Positions 8,488 through 17,947 of a DNA stretch of 48,863 bases are shown in pieces (position 1 is the first letter of the stretch; the number at the start of each line of letters is the position of its first letter). The translations under genes were made by a program, and so were the position numbers. The notes beneath the pieces were generated by a model. It did no database searches and had not been told where the DNA came from. It saw only the letters and a list, made by a program, of their open reading frames with translations. Source of the stretch: Gammaproteobacteria bacterium (lineage in GTDB: Bacteria > Pseudomonadota > Gammaproteobacteria > Pseudomonadales > Azotimanducaceae); NCBI GenBank assembly GCA_026706385.1, contig JAPOYV010000058.1, positions 1 to 48,863 of the forward strand. The letters run 5' to 3'.

Positions 8488-9588
8488 ATGACCAGCATGC
8501 TGCCGAAGAGCGTCACCATCACCGACGACACCATGCGCGAGGGGCTTCAGATCGAAAGCCCGGATATCCCCGTCTCTGAAAAGCTCAGGCTCCTCGACGC
8601 GCTTGGCGAGACCGGGGCGAAGGTCATCTCGATCGGCTCCTTCGCGCACCCGAAGTGGACGCCGTCGATGGCATGCATCGACGAGATCGCGCAGCAGTTC
8701 GTCCCGAAGCCGGGAATCAAGTACACGGCGGCGGTGTTCAACAAGAAAGGCTTCGACCGCGCCGACTCCTACTACCCCAAGGTCGACGTGCGCGGGCGGC
8801 GCTTCGGTGCACACGTGGAAATGTGCGACTCGTTCGCGCGGCGCAACTACAACCGAACCCAGGCGCAGCAGATCGCCGCGATCGACGGCAGCGTCGCCGG
8901 CGCAAAGCATGCGGGCGCCGAGTCGGCTTCGGTTGCGCTCGGCAACCCGTTCGGCTCGAACTTCGAAGGTCCTTTCACGCTCCAGCAGCGCCTGGAACTG
9001 CTCGAGCTCATGTTCGGCAAGTGGCATGCGGCTGGCATCCCGGTGCGCAAGGTCTCGTTCCTCGACGCCATGGGCTGGAACATGCCCCACGAGGTCCGCG
9101 AGACGATCACGGCGATCCGCGACCGCTGGCCCGAGGTCGAGGTCTTCCACATGCACCTGCACAATACGCGGGGCGCGACGATCGCGAGTTTCTACGAGGC
9201 CTTGATGCTCGGCGCCACCGAATTCGACACGTCGATCGGTGGCATGGGCGGGTGCCCGTACTGCGGCAATGGGCGTGCGGCGGGCCACGTTCCGACCGAG
9301 GATTTCGTGCATCTCTGCCATGAACTCGGCATAGAGACCGGCTACGACCTCGACAAGCTCATCGAAGCGGCGGTGATCGCCGAGGAGGTTGTCGGACATG
9401 CACTGTACGGTCACGTTTCGAAGGCGGGACCGCGGCCGCACCAGGACCGGGATCTCTATCCGCTCAACATGCCGTTCGTGGAAACGCTGGACGAGGCTGC
9501 GCACTTCCGCAAAGGGCCCGCCGTCTACGAGGGCCAGATCTCGCCATGGCAGGAAGGCAGCGCACTGATCGGCGGCGCGAGGATCTGA
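8488..9588 (+). CDS. HMG-CoA lyase-like (DRE-TIM superfamily) enzyme
   Basis: The 366-residue protein belongs to the pyruvate carboxyltransferase/HMG-CoA lyase TIM-barrel superfamily. It shows the strand-1 motif TDDTMREGLQIES (residues 12-24), the metal-binding HMHLHN with His223 and His225, and the lyase loop GGCPYCGNGRAAG with the catalytic-type Cys at 256. HMG-CoA lyase cleaves HMG-CoA to acetyl-CoA and acetoacetate in leucine breakdown. Classical lyases have R-D-G in the first motif; this one has R-E-G. With the carboxylase subunits downstream, a lyase role in branched acyl-CoA catabolism is likely, but the exact substrate is open. ATG 8488 has ACGGAAA just upstream. Confidence 0.75.
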   Translation: MTSMLPKSVTITDDTMREGLQIESPDIPVSEKLRLLDALGETGAKVISIGSFAHPKWTPSMACIDEIAQQFVPKPGIKYTAAVFNKKGFDRADSYYPKVDVRGRRFGAHVEMCDSFARRNYNRTQAQQIAAIDGSVAGAKHAGAESASVALGNPFGSNFEGPFTLQQRLELLELMFGKWHAAGIPVRKVSFLDAMGWNMPHEVRETITAIRDRWPEVEVFHMHLHNTRGATIASFYEALMLGATEFDTSIGGMGGCPYCGNGRAAGHVPTEDFVHLCHELGIETGYDLDKLIEAAVIAEEVVGHALYGHVSKAGPRPHQDRDLYPLNMPFVETLDEAAHFRKGPAVYEGQISPWQEGSALIGGARI

Positions 9589-9589
9589 C

Positions 9590-10201
9590 GTGACCCTGCA
9601 TCTCTACCACTGCACCCGGGCGCGTTCGATGCGCCCACTGTGGGCGCTCGAGGAGATGGGCCTCGACTACGAGCTGACCGTAATGCCGTTCCCGCCCCGG
9701 TACCTGTACAAGTCCTACCTCGAGGTGAATCCGCTCGGTACCGTGCCGGCCCTGGTCGACGGCGAGATCACCATGACGGAGTCCGCGGGCATCTGCCAAT
9801 ACCTGGTCGATACCTACGGACCCACCGATCTGGCGGTCGGTCGCGACGAGGCGGACTACGGGGCCTACCTGAATTGGCTGCACCGGTGCGACGCGACGTT
9901 GACCTTTCCGCAAACGCTGGTGCTGCGCTATACGCGTCTGGAACCGGAGGAAACCCGCAATCCGCAGGTGGCTGCGGATTACCGGAAATGGTTCGCGCAC
10001 CGTTTCCGATCCGTGGAGCGAGCGCTGGAGAACCGCACGTACCTGTGCTCGGAACGCTTCACGATCGCCGACATCTGCGTGCTCTACTGCCTCGTGCTCG
10101 CCAGTTCCCTCGACATCGACGAGGTGTTCACGCCGAACGTCAAGCGCTGGTGGGATCTCGTGACCCAACGTCCGGCCTACAGGAAGACGTTCGAAATCTG
10201 A
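9590..10201 (+). CDS. Glutathione S-transferase family protein
   Basis: The 203-residue product has a thioredoxin-fold N-terminal domain (LYHCTRARSMRPLWALEEMG, VNPLGTVPALVDGEITMTESAGICQYL) and a helical C-terminal domain containing FTIADICVLYCLV, the N-capping region typical of GSTs. It starts with GTG at 9590, right after the HMG-CoA-lyase-like stop, so the two should be cotranscribed. It could conjugate or isomerise a CoA-pathway intermediate, but no substrate can be named from sequence. Confidence 0.88.
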   Translation: MTLHLYHCTRARSMRPLWALEEMGLDYELTVMPFPPRYLYKSYLEVNPLGTVPALVDGEITMTESAGICQYLVDTYGPTDLAVGRDEADYGAYLNWLHRCDATLTFPQTLVLRYTRLEPEETRNPQVAADYRKWFAHRFRSVERALENRTYLCSERFTIADICVLYCLVLASSLDIDEVFTPNVKRWWDLVTQRPAYRKTFEI

Positions 10202-10217
10202 GCGCCCCGGACGTGGC

Positions 10218-10239
10218 AGGCCCGCTTGCTGGCGGGCCT
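10218..10239 (+). terminator. Hairpin between the GST and carboxylase genes
   Basis: AGGCCCGC pairs perfectly with GCGGGCCT around a 6-nt loop, 17 nt after the GST stop. There is no T-run, so strength as a terminator is uncertain. It separates the lyase/GST pair from the carboxylase genes. Confidence 0.45.
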
Positions 10240-10311
10240 CGCACGCCATCTGCTAGATTACGCGCTTCGCCTCGCTCAAGCCGAGGCGCGTTCGCCTTGG
10301 AGGGGGCCTCG

Positions 10312-12000
10312 ATGCCGGTTTTGCAATCCAGACTCGACACGCGTGCGGAGCAGTACCAAAAGAACCGACAAGAGATGTTCGCGAAGCTCGAGTTGCTGGA
10401 CGAACTCTACGAGCAGGCGGCGCAAGGCGGCGGGGAGGAGGCGATGGCGCGTCTCAAGTCGCGGGAGAAGATGCCCGTTCGCGAGCGCGTCGCGCACGTC
10501 CTCGACCCGGACTCGCCCTTCCTCGAGATCAGCCCGTTGGCTGCCTGGCATTCGCACTTCACCATCGGGTCCGGATTCACCGTCGGCGTCGGCGTCATCG
10601 AGGACGTCGAGTGCGTGATTCTCGGCCACGACCCCTCGGTCCAGGCCGGGGCGATGAACCACTTCAACTCCAAGAAGCTGATGCGCGGCTTGGAGATCGC
10701 GCGCGAGAACCGCTTGCCGTACGTGCAGTTCGTCGAGTCCGCCGGCGCGGACCTGCGTGGCGGCGGAGGGCGCCGCGGCGGCGAGCGCAAGCCGATGACG
10801 CCCGAGGAGGAACGCCTGGCGTTCGAACGCGGTGTGGCCGAGAGCCTGCGCGGCTCGACCGGTCACTTCGCCGAGTCGGGACGCCTGTTCTACGAGATCA
10901 CCGAACTCTCCAAGATGCGCATCCCGACCATCTCGGTGGTTTTCGGCGTGTCCACGGCAGGTGGGGCGTATCAACCCGGCATGAGTGACTACAACATCTT
11001 CATCCGCGGACGTTCCCGCGTCTCCCTGGGCGGACCGCCGCTGGTCAAGATGGCCACCGGGGAGGATGCCGACGGCGAGGAACTGTCGGGCGCCGAGATG
11101 CACACGACGATTTCGGGCCTGGGAGACTATCTGGCCGAGAGCGAGCTCGACGGCATCCGCATGTGTCGGGAGGTCGTCCGCCATCTGAACTGGCGGAAAC
11201 TGGGGCCGGGCCCGTCCATGCCCGCGGATCCGCCGGTCTACGACCCCGACGAACTGATCGGCCTCGTGGGCGAGGACCTGACGATCCCGTTCGACATGCG
11301 CGAAGCCATCGCACGCATCGCCGATGGCTCCCGATTCGAGGAGTTCAAGCCGCTCTACGGTCCCACGCTGGTCTGCGGTTGGGCGTCGATCCACGGCTAC
11401 CCGATCGGCATCCTCGGCAACAACGGCGTGCTGATGAGCGAGTCGGCTGAAAAGGCCTCGCAGTTCATTCAGCTCTGCAACCAGATCGACGTGCCGCTAC
11501 TGTTCCTGCACAACATCACGGGCTACATCGTCGGCACGGATTTCGAGCAGCGCGGCATCACCAAGAACGGCTCGAAGATGATCAACGCCGTCTCCAACTC
11601 CACGGTCCCGCACATCATCGTCATCTGCGGCGCGTCCTACGGCGCGGGCAACTTCGGCATGAGCGGCCGCGCATACGGCACGCGGTTCAGCTACACCTGG
11701 CCGACCGCGAAGATCGCCGTCATGGGGCCGAAGCAGCAGGCCGGCGTGATGACAATCGTGCAACGCGCGGCGGCGCAGCGGCGCGGGCTTGACTTCGACG
11801 AGGAAGCGAACGCGAAGCGCGTGGAACAGGTGGAGTACCAACTCGAGGAGCAGTCGAAAGGTCTCTTCGCGACCTCCCGGGTCGCCGACGACGGCATGAT
11901 CGACCCGCGCGATACCCGGGACATCATCGGCATGTCGCTGTCCGCGTGCCACAACAACGAGGTCCTCGGGACGAAGGAATTCGGCACGTGGCGCATGTAG
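10312..12000 (+). CDS. Acyl-CoA carboxylase, carboxyltransferase (beta) subunit, methylcrotonyl-type
   Basis: The 562-residue protein transfers carboxyl from biotin to an acyl-CoA. It shows the two crotonase-like halves: N-terminal FTIGSGFTVGVGVIEDVEC and STAGGAYQPGMSDYNIFI, and C-terminal GILGNNGVLMSESAEKA, FLHNITGYIVGTDFEQRGI and GASYGAGNFGMSGRAY. The pattern resembles methylcrotonyl- and geranyl-CoA carboxylases more than propionyl-CoA carboxylases. The ATG at 10312 has GGAGGGGG 5 nt upstream. The biotin-carrying alpha subunit follows 52 nt downstream. Substrate assignment (3-methylcrotonyl-CoA versus a terpenoid-CoA) is inference. Confidence 0.9.
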   Translation: MPVLQSRLDTRAEQYQKNRQEMFAKLELLDELYEQAAQGGGEEAMARLKSREKMPVRERVAHVLDPDSPFLEISPLAAWHSHFTIGSGFTVGVGVIEDVECVILGHDPSVQAGAMNHFNSKKLMRGLEIARENRLPYVQFVESAGADLRGGGGRRGGERKPMTPEEERLAFERGVAESLRGSTGHFAESGRLFYEITELSKMRIPTISVVFGVSTAGGAYQPGMSDYNIFIRGRSRVSLGGPPLVKMATGEDADGEELSGAEMHTTISGLGDYLAESELDGIRMCREVVRHLNWRKLGPGPSMPADPPVYDPDELIGLVGEDLTIPFDMREAIARIADGSRFEEFKPLYGPTLVCGWASIHGYPIGILGNNGVLMSESAEKASQFIQLCNQIDVPLLFLHNITGYIVGTDFEQRGITKNGSKMINAVSNSTVPHIIVICGASYGAGNFGMSGRAYGTRFSYTWPTAKIAVMGPKQQAGVMTIVQRAAAQRRGLDFDEEANAKRVEQVEYQLEEQSKGLFATSRVADDGMIDPRDTRDIIGMSLSACHNNEVLGTKEFGTWRM

Positions 12001-12052
12001 CGCCCGAGGCCGACGACGTGACACCCCTTTCTCTTGATCGCCAGGCCCCGCC

Positions 12053-14074
12053 ATGCCCAATGACGTGATTCAGCCGATTCGCCGCCTGCTCATCGCCAAC
12101 CGTGGCGAGATTGCGCGTCGGATCATCCGCACGGCCCACGACTCAGGGGTCGGCACCGTGGCCGTGTACGCCGACGGCGACGTTGGCGCGCCGTTTGTTA
12201 CCGAGGCCGACACCGCGATCGCGTTGAACGGCCGTACGTCGGCTGACACCTACCTGAACGTGGACAAGGTCCTCGCGGCCTGCGAGCGCACGGGTGCCGA
12301 TGCCGTGCATCCGGGCTATGGCTTCCTCTCCGAGAACACCGCGTTCGCGGACGCCGTGGACAAGGCCGGAATGCGCTGGGTGGGGCCATCCGCGGCGGCC
12401 ATCGCCGCGATGGGGGACAAGCTGTCCGCCAAGCGCATCATCGAAGAAGCCACCGTGCCGACGCTGCCGGCGATCGAACTCAAGGCCGGCGAGGATCTCG
12501 GCGCTGCGGCGGAGCAGATCGGCTATCCGGTGCTCGTCAAGGCCTCGGCGGGCGGCGGCGGCCGGGGCATGCGCGTCGTCGAAAGCTCAGCGGAGCTCGA
12601 AGAGGCCGTCGCGGGCGCACGCCGCGAAGCCGGTGCCGCCTTCGGCGACGACACGCTCTTCCTCGAGCGTTGGGTCACGTCCGCGCGGCACGTCGAAATC
12701 CAGATCCTCGGCGACAACTTCGGCAACGTGGTGCATCTCTTCGAGCGCGAATGCTCGATTCAACGCCGTCACCAGAAGATCATCGAGGAGGCGCCATCGC
12801 CAGCGCTCGACGATGCCTTGCGGGCAAGAATGGGCGAAGCTGCGGTGGCCGCCGCGCGGCAGATCGGCTATTCGTCCGCGGGAACCGTGGAGTTCCTACT
12901 GGACGGCCAGGACTTCTGGTTTCTCGAGGTCAACACCCGGCTGCAGGTCGAGCATCCCGTGACCGAGGAAGTCGTGCGCCTGTCTCGAACGGCCATGGGG
13001 CGTCAGATGGTCGCCCGCCTTGACCTGGTCCGTGAGCAGCTTCGCATCGCCGAGGGGGAAGCCCTTGGCTATACGCAAGCGGACTTGGGTCTCGACGGCC
13101 ACGCGATCGAGGCGCGGCTTTACGCCGAAGACCCGGACCGGGATTTCCTGCCGGCGCCTGGTACGGTCGTTGAATGGTCGCCGGCACCGGGTGCCCGTTT
13201 CGACTCGGGCGTGGAGTCGGGAAGCCAGGTGAGCCAGGAATTCGACCCGATGATCGCCAAGGTCATCGCCCACGCCCCCACGCGACGCGAGGCCGCCGCC
13301 AAGCTCGCGCGGGCACTCGAACAGACGCGCTTGCAGGGCTTGAGAAACAACCGCGACTTCCTCGTGGCGACGCTGCGTCATCCCGCGTTTATCGCCGGCG
13401 ACACCACCACCGATTTCATCGAGCGCGCGAGCCCCGACCGCAAGCGCGAACTCGCCGGACAGGATCTCGCGGACGCCATCACCGCGGCGGCCATGTACGC
13501 ACAGGCGAAGCGGCGGGCGCTCGCGAAGACGCTCAACGGGTTCCCCAGCGGCTGGCGCAATTCGCGGATGCCGCCCGAACGGACTACCTACCGGATCGGC
13601 GACGACGAAATCCCGGTGGAATACCGTTCGCTGCGCAACGGCTCGTTCGCGATGCGCGTTGGCGAAGACGAGCGGTCGGTCGTTGTCTGCGGCTCCGAGC
13701 GCGGGGAGGTCGACCTCGAGATCGACGGTCGCCGCGTGCAGATGTCCGTCTCGGCGCTGGGTGAGAACTGGCTGGTGCACGGGCCCGCGGGCGATGCGGA
13801 GATCGAGGAACTGCCACGCCTGCCGGTGCCCGGTGCCTTGGACATCAAGGGCGGGCTCACCGCCCCGATGCCGGGGAACGTGCTGGCGACCCATGTCGGT
13901 GTCGGCGATCGCGTGAGCGCGGGGCAGCTTCTTCTCGTGCTCGAGGCGATGAAGATGCAGCACAGGATCACGGCACCGTTCGACGGGTCGGTGACGGAAC
14001 TGCACGTCGCCGAGGGCGACCAGGTGGACAACGGGGCACTGCTCGTGATGCTGGAGGAGCAGGACGTCGTTTAA
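12053..14074 (+). CDS. Acyl-CoA carboxylase, biotin carboxylase plus carrier (alpha) subunit
   Basis: The 673-residue protein carboxylates its own biotin with ATP and bicarbonate. Domains: biotin-carboxylase N-terminal domain (RRLLIANRGEIARRI), ATP-grasp (KASAGGGGRGMRVV at about 164-177; EVNTRLQVEHPVTEE near 296-310), C-terminal BC domain, a linker, and a biotinyl domain with LEAMKMQH near residue 630. Just after VEHPVTE there is an extra stretch of about 13 residues (around 309-322) before RLDLVREQLRIAEGE, where homologues usually read directly VTGLDLV. It pairs with the beta subunit upstream. Confidence 0.92.
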   Translation: MPNDVIQPIRRLLIANRGEIARRIIRTAHDSGVGTVAVYADGDVGAPFVTEADTAIALNGRTSADTYLNVDKVLAACERTGADAVHPGYGFLSENTAFADAVDKAGMRWVGPSAAAIAAMGDKLSAKRIIEEATVPTLPAIELKAGEDLGAAAEQIGYPVLVKASAGGGGRGMRVVESSAELEEAVAGARREAGAAFGDDTLFLERWVTSARHVEIQILGDNFGNVVHLFERECSIQRRHQKIIEEAPSPALDDALRARMGEAAVAAARQIGYSSAGTVEFLLDGQDFWFLEVNTRLQVEHPVTEEVVRLSRTAMGRQMVARLDLVREQLRIAEGEALGYTQADLGLDGHAIEARLYAEDPDRDFLPAPGTVVEWSPAPGARFDSGVESGSQVSQEFDPMIAKVIAHAPTRREAAAKLARALEQTRLQGLRNNRDFLVATLRHPAFIAGDTTTDFIERASPDRKRELAGQDLADAITAAAMYAQAKRRALAKTLNGFPSGWRNSRMPPERTTYRIGDDEIPVEYRSLRNGSFAMRVGEDERSVVVCGSERGEVDLEIDGRRVQMSVSALGENWLVHGPAGDAEIEELPRLPVPGALDIKGGLTAPMPGNVLATHVGVGDRVSAGQLLLVLEAMKMQHRITAPFDGSVTELHVAEGDQVDNGALLVMLEEQDVV

Positions 14075-14077
14075 CTG

Positions 14078-15625
14078 ATGCCGGGCACCGAAGCCCGCCG
14101 GCGTGCCATCGCGGCGCTTCTCGCCGGTAGCGCGGCGCTCACACTCTCAGCCTGCCTGGCTACGGGCGAACCGGTCGCCGGGTCGGTGCGGTACGCGACC
14201 GATCCCTGCGCATTCACGCCTTGGGCCAGCGCCGAGGCGCGAGGCACGGCCGGACTCGTCATCGGTGCGGACGTGCTCATGGACGCGGGGGTCGAGCAGG
14301 ACCACGCGGTCCACGTCCGCTTCAACGGCAGCATCGGGGCGACCGGCGCGTTCGAGGCGATCCGGGCGGCCTATCCCGATGCGGGCGTCCTGGATTGCCG
14401 GGGCAACGCGGTTCTGTCCCCGGGTTTCGTCAACGCCCACGAGCACCCGGCGTATAGCTATGCGTTCCCGGACGCCAATCTGAACCCCGGTTATGCGCAT
14501 CGCGACGAATGGCGCCTCGGTTTGGCGGGGAAGCCGCGACTCCCGTCGCCAATGCCGGTCTACTACACGCCGGGGGAGGACGCTGCGGCGGCACTGCTCA
14601 TCGCCATGGAGTTGCGCCATCTGCTCGGCGGTGCGACGACGATCGCCGGATCCGGCGGGATTCCCGGCCTGATTCGCAACGTCGGTCTCCACGAGCGGGT
14701 CACGGACCTCGCGCTCTACGACGCCGAGGCGGATGTCTCGACCTTTCCGTTCTCGTACACCGTCGTCGAGGATCTGCAGAACGAGTGTGCAGGCGGTCCC
14801 GTGCACACTTTCCCGAACGTCGACGACGACCGCCTGACGTTCACGGCCTATGTCCCGCACGTTGGTGAAGGCCGCCGGACAAGCTGTGCGGCCCGAGCCG
14901 AGGTGTCGCGTTACCTGGAGCGCGTGCGTCGGCGCGACCGTCGCTATTCGCTGGTCCATGGCGTGGCTGCGGACATGGCCGACTACGAGGTGATGCGGGA
15001 TCACGACGTCACCCTCGTGTGGTCGCCGCGATCGAACCTGGCGCTGTACGGCCAGACCGTGGACCTTCCCGCCGTGTTGGCTAGCGGCGTGCGGATCGCG
15101 TTGGCCACGGACTGGTCGCCGAGTGGTTCCTTCAACATGCGCGAGGAGGTCCGTTGCGCGCGCCAAGTGGCGTCGTCAGCTCGCATATCCGTCCCGGATC
15201 GCCTGCTCTGGGAGATGGCAACCGGTCACGGTGCTTACGCGCTTGGGCTGGAACACCGGTTTGGCGGCATCGAGCCTGGACGCCGGGCGGATCTGATCCT
15301 CGTCGAGCATGGCGGCGACGACCGCTACGGAGCCGTGCTGGAAGCGCGACCGGAGGATACGCTCGGGACGTGGATCGATGGCCGCCCGGTCCTGCTTACG
15401 GAGTCCATGGCAAGCGCCCTGGGCCTGGGCCGGTGCGAGCCGCTCGAGGGGATGAAGCTGACACTGTGCGGAGTGTTCGACCGTTTCGGACTGTCGTCGT
15501 CGGACTACCATCACCTGGCGCGCGCAGCGGTGCCATTGAACGACACCGCGCGACAGGCGCCGTGTGCACTGGACCTCCCCGCAGCCTCGGCCGGAGCCAA
15601 AGGCACGGAGCCGAATGCGCCATGA
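14078..15625 (+). CDS. Amidohydrolase-family lipoprotein
   Basis: The 515-residue protein begins with a lipoprotein signal whose lipobox LSAC places the lipidated Cys at residue 26. It then has the amidohydrolase barrel: VLSPGFVNAHEHPAYS gives the H-x-H metal pair (His121, His123), a later metal His is in LVHGVAADM, and the catalytic-type Asp is in ALATDWSPSG. The C-terminal FGGIEPGRRADLILV is the usual barrel end. It starts 3 nt after the carboxylase alpha subunit, so it is probably in the same operon. The substrate is unknown; a periplasmic deaminase or imidazolonepropionase-like hydrolase is possible. Confidence 0.82.
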   Translation: MPGTEARRRAIAALLAGSAALTLSACLATGEPVAGSVRYATDPCAFTPWASAEARGTAGLVIGADVLMDAGVEQDHAVHVRFNGSIGATGAFEAIRAAYPDAGVLDCRGNAVLSPGFVNAHEHPAYSYAFPDANLNPGYAHRDEWRLGLAGKPRLPSPMPVYYTPGEDAAAALLIAMELRHLLGGATTIAGSGGIPGLIRNVGLHERVTDLALYDAEADVSTFPFSYTVVEDLQNECAGGPVHTFPNVDDDRLTFTAYVPHVGEGRRTSCAARAEVSRYLERVRRRDRRYSLVHGVAADMADYEVMRDHDVTLVWSPRSNLALYGQTVDLPAVLASGVRIALATDWSPSGSFNMREEVRCARQVASSARISVPDRLLWEMATGHGAYALGLEHRFGGIEPGRRADLILVEHGGDDRYGAVLEARPEDTLGTWIDGRPVLLTESMASALGLGRCEPLEGMKLTLCGVFDRFGLSSSDYHHLARAAVPLNDTARQAPCALDLPAASAGAKGTEPNAP

Positions 15626-15797
15626 CGCGCCACCTTGGGTCGAGCCGGTCGCGGCGACCTGGCGCGTTGCTCGGACGGGCTTGTCCGGTTTGCCCAGGAG
15701 CGGGCGTGGATCGGGTTCGACCCGGACACTTGATGCATTGGTGATAGAGTGCGCCGCTTTGCACGGCTGCTCGAAAAGCAGAAGCGAGGAACCCGCA

Positions 15798-16571
15798 ATG
15801 GCCGAATTGGAAGCCACGATCTACGAAGTCAAGAACGGCGCCGCCTGGATCACGTTGAACAGGCCGCAGAACCGCAACGCGCTCTCGGCGGTGCTGGTGA
15901 GTGAACTCTATGACCACCTGCTCGCCGCCAACGAGGATCCGGCCGCGCGCTCCATCGTCATCACCGGTACCGACCCTGCGTTCTGCGCGGGGGCCGATCT
16001 CAAGAGCCCGCCGGGCGCGTCGGTCGAAGGGCGCCGATCCGTACCCTATCCGCAGGTCCTCACCACGATCATGGAAAGCCCGAAACCCGTGATCGCCGCG
16101 GTCAACGGGGCCGCGTTCGCGGGCGGCTTGGGCCTGGTCGGGGCATCCGACATCGTCGTGACGGCCGAGGAAGTGCAATTCAGCTTCAGCGAAGTCCGCA
16201 TTGGCGTGATCCCGGCGGTGATCTCGGTGGTCTGCATCCCCAAGCTGGGGACGCACCACGCGATGCGCCTATTCGTCACGGGCAAGCGTTTCACGGGCAG
16301 CGAGGCGGTCGAGATGGGCTTCGCGCATCGGGCGGTACCACGCGCCGATCTCGAGACGGCGGTCGACGAGGAACTCGACATGATCAATCGCGGCGGGCCC
16401 AATGCAGTCGTGGAATGCAAACGGCTGGTCCGTCGAGTGCCGCAACTGACCATCGAGGAGGGATTTAGGGAAACCGCCGAATGGAGCGGGCGCATGTTCC
16501 GCAGCGATGAAGCCGCGGAGGGCATGGCCGCGTTCCGGGAGAAGCGCACCGCCGCTTGGATCGGGCAGTAG
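15798..16571 (+). CDS. Enoyl-CoA hydratase/isomerase family protein
   Basis: The 257-residue crotonase-fold protein contains TLNRPQNRNALS, FCAGADLKSP (oxyanion hole loop) and NGAAFAGGLGLVGASDIVV. The usual first catalytic Glu position (NG-x-xxGGG-E region) reads GLGLVGASD and the later loop is FSEVRIGVIPAV. It probably hydrates an unsaturated acyl-CoA, for example a methylglutaconyl-type intermediate after the carboxylase. ATG 15798 has GAGGA 7 nt upstream. The 172 nt before it hold no recognisable gene; the open frame that runs upstream lacks a ribosome site. Confidence 0.9.
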   Translation: MAELEATIYEVKNGAAWITLNRPQNRNALSAVLVSELYDHLLAANEDPAARSIVITGTDPAFCAGADLKSPPGASVEGRRSVPYPQVLTTIMESPKPVIAAVNGAAFAGGLGLVGASDIVVTAEEVQFSFSEVRIGVIPAVISVVCIPKLGTHHAMRLFVTGKRFTGSEAVEMGFAHRAVPRADLETAVDEELDMINRGGPNAVVECKRLVRRVPQLTIEEGFRETAEWSGRMFRSDEAAEGMAAFREKRTAAWIGQ

Positions 16572-16696
16572 GCGCGTCGACTCGCAGGAACTCGACGCAG
16601 TTGTCAAATCGCAAGAGCGACGACGGGGACGACGGAAATCGCGAGGCGGGACAGGGGAATGGTCGTTGATGCGTCCTTGGTCTTCTCCGCTCGGGA

Positions 16697-17947
16697 TCAA
16701 GCGACCTTGCTCGGGCCGCGGTTGACCAACGGCCGGTCCCGATAGTCGCCGGGATGACGTTGGGCGTTGGCGTTGTGTTCCTGCCACAGTGCGGTGAACC
16801 AGTCTGGAACCGGGTCATCGCCGCATTGCGCGGCAAGCGTGTTGAGATAGCCGATCTGCCCGTTCCCCAGCCGGTGATAGTGTCGCGGGGCGACGCCCGA
16901 CGACTTCAGGCGGGCGATTTCGTCGGCGTACTCTCGGCGCCGGTCGGCCAAGCCGGGCAGCGGGAACCTGCCACCGAGGCACCGGGCGAACCAGCGCGCC
17001 TGGCGCTGGAAGAGCGGGAACGGCACGATGCGGAACGGCAGCCCGACAAAGGCGCAACGCGGCGTCTCGACCGGCACCAGTTGTCGATACAGCCCCTGCA
17101 CCCAGTTTTCGTAGACGCGGGCGACCGTGGGCGCCAAGAACGGGAACCTATAGTGGTAGCCGGTACAGAAGATGAACGCATCGACGCCGGCGACGACCTC
17201 GCCGTTGGCCAGCACGACGTCCGCCTCGTCGAAGCGTACGACGGGCGGGCAGCGCCTGACGGGACCGCCCTGGCGATCCAGCGGGGGCGCCTCGGTGAAC
17301 AGCCGCCCCGATAGGTAGACATCCTGCGCCACCGTGGCGATCTCGCGCGCCAGGTCGTGGCCCGATACGGAACTGCCGAGCAGCACGACGCGCGCCCCGG
17401 CGAAGGCATCGGGCCGCCGGTAGTTGTGGCTGTGCAACGCGGATCCGGAGAAGCCTCCGAACCCGGGGATAGTCGGTACGATGGGCTCGGTGAAGTGCCC
17501 GTTGCAGACGGCGACGGCATCGAAGGACTGCCCGTCGACCTGCCAAAGCGTCGCAGAGACGCGGGTGACGTCGCGCACCCGATGTCCGAGCCGAAGATGC
17601 TTCGAAACACCCATATCGGTCGCGAACCGCCGCAGGTAATCGAGCACCCGGCCATGATGGGGATAGCGCGGCCAGCAGTCGTCGCCGCCGCCCGCGCTGT
17701 CGAAGGTGTAGCCCTCGAAGGCCATGAGATCCCGCGGCAGATTGACGCGCAACGACGAATAGAGCGAACTGTGGATGCGTTCGCTCGGCTGCTGGCCAAG
17801 CGGATCGTCTTCGACGCGGGCGTCGTAGTTCCACAACCCGCCCACCGTCTGTGACTCCTCGAACACGGCGACGGTGTGCCCGGCGCGCAAGAGTTCGTGC
17901 GCGGTAACGAGGCCCGCAGCCCCCGCGCCTATGATGGCGACGTCCAA
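16697..17947 (-). CDS. Flavin-containing monooxygenase
   Basis: The 416-residue protein has the FAD-binding GAGAAG motif at residues 7-12 with E30 following (VFEES), the flavin-monooxygenase signature FSGSALHSHNY, an NADPH loop GSSVSG, and the FCTGYHY motif late in the chain. Such enzymes oxygenate soft N, S or carbonyl groups with O2 and NADPH. The start is TTG 17947; its upstream AAGG comes from the palindromic repeat that begins at 17948. The gene is convergent with the hydratase and downstream of the SDR gene, from which a composite repeat separates it. Confidence 0.88.
   Translation of the reverse strand: MDVAIIGAGAAGLVTAHELLRAGHTVAVFEESQTVGGLWNYDARVEDDPLGQQPSERIHSSLYSSLRVNLPRDLMAFEGYTFDSAGGGDDCWPRYPHHGRVLDYLRRFATDMGVSKHLRLGHRVRDVTRVSATLWQVDGQSFDAVAVCNGHFTEPIVPTIPGFGGFSGSALHSHNYRRPDAFAGARVVLLGSSVSGHDLAREIATVAQDVYLSGRLFTEAPPLDRQGGPVRRCPPVVRFDEADVVLANGEVVAGVDAFIFCTGYHYRFPFLAPTVARVYENWVQGLYRQLVPVETPRCAFVGLPFRIVPFPLFQRQARWFARCLGGRFPLPGLADRRREYADEIARLKSSGVAPRHYHRLGNGQIGYLNTLAAQCGDDPVPDWFTALWQEHNANAQRHPGDYRDRPLVNRGPSKVA

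Noticed and set aside
15564-15797. Upstream extension of the enoyl-CoA hydratase frame
   Set aside because: ATG 15798 has a good ribosome site and gives the normal crotonase N-terminus.
16574-16598. Inverted repeat GCGTCGA/TCGACGC after the hydratase gene
   Set aside because: Stem of 7 with an 11-nt loop and no T-tract; too weak to call a terminator.
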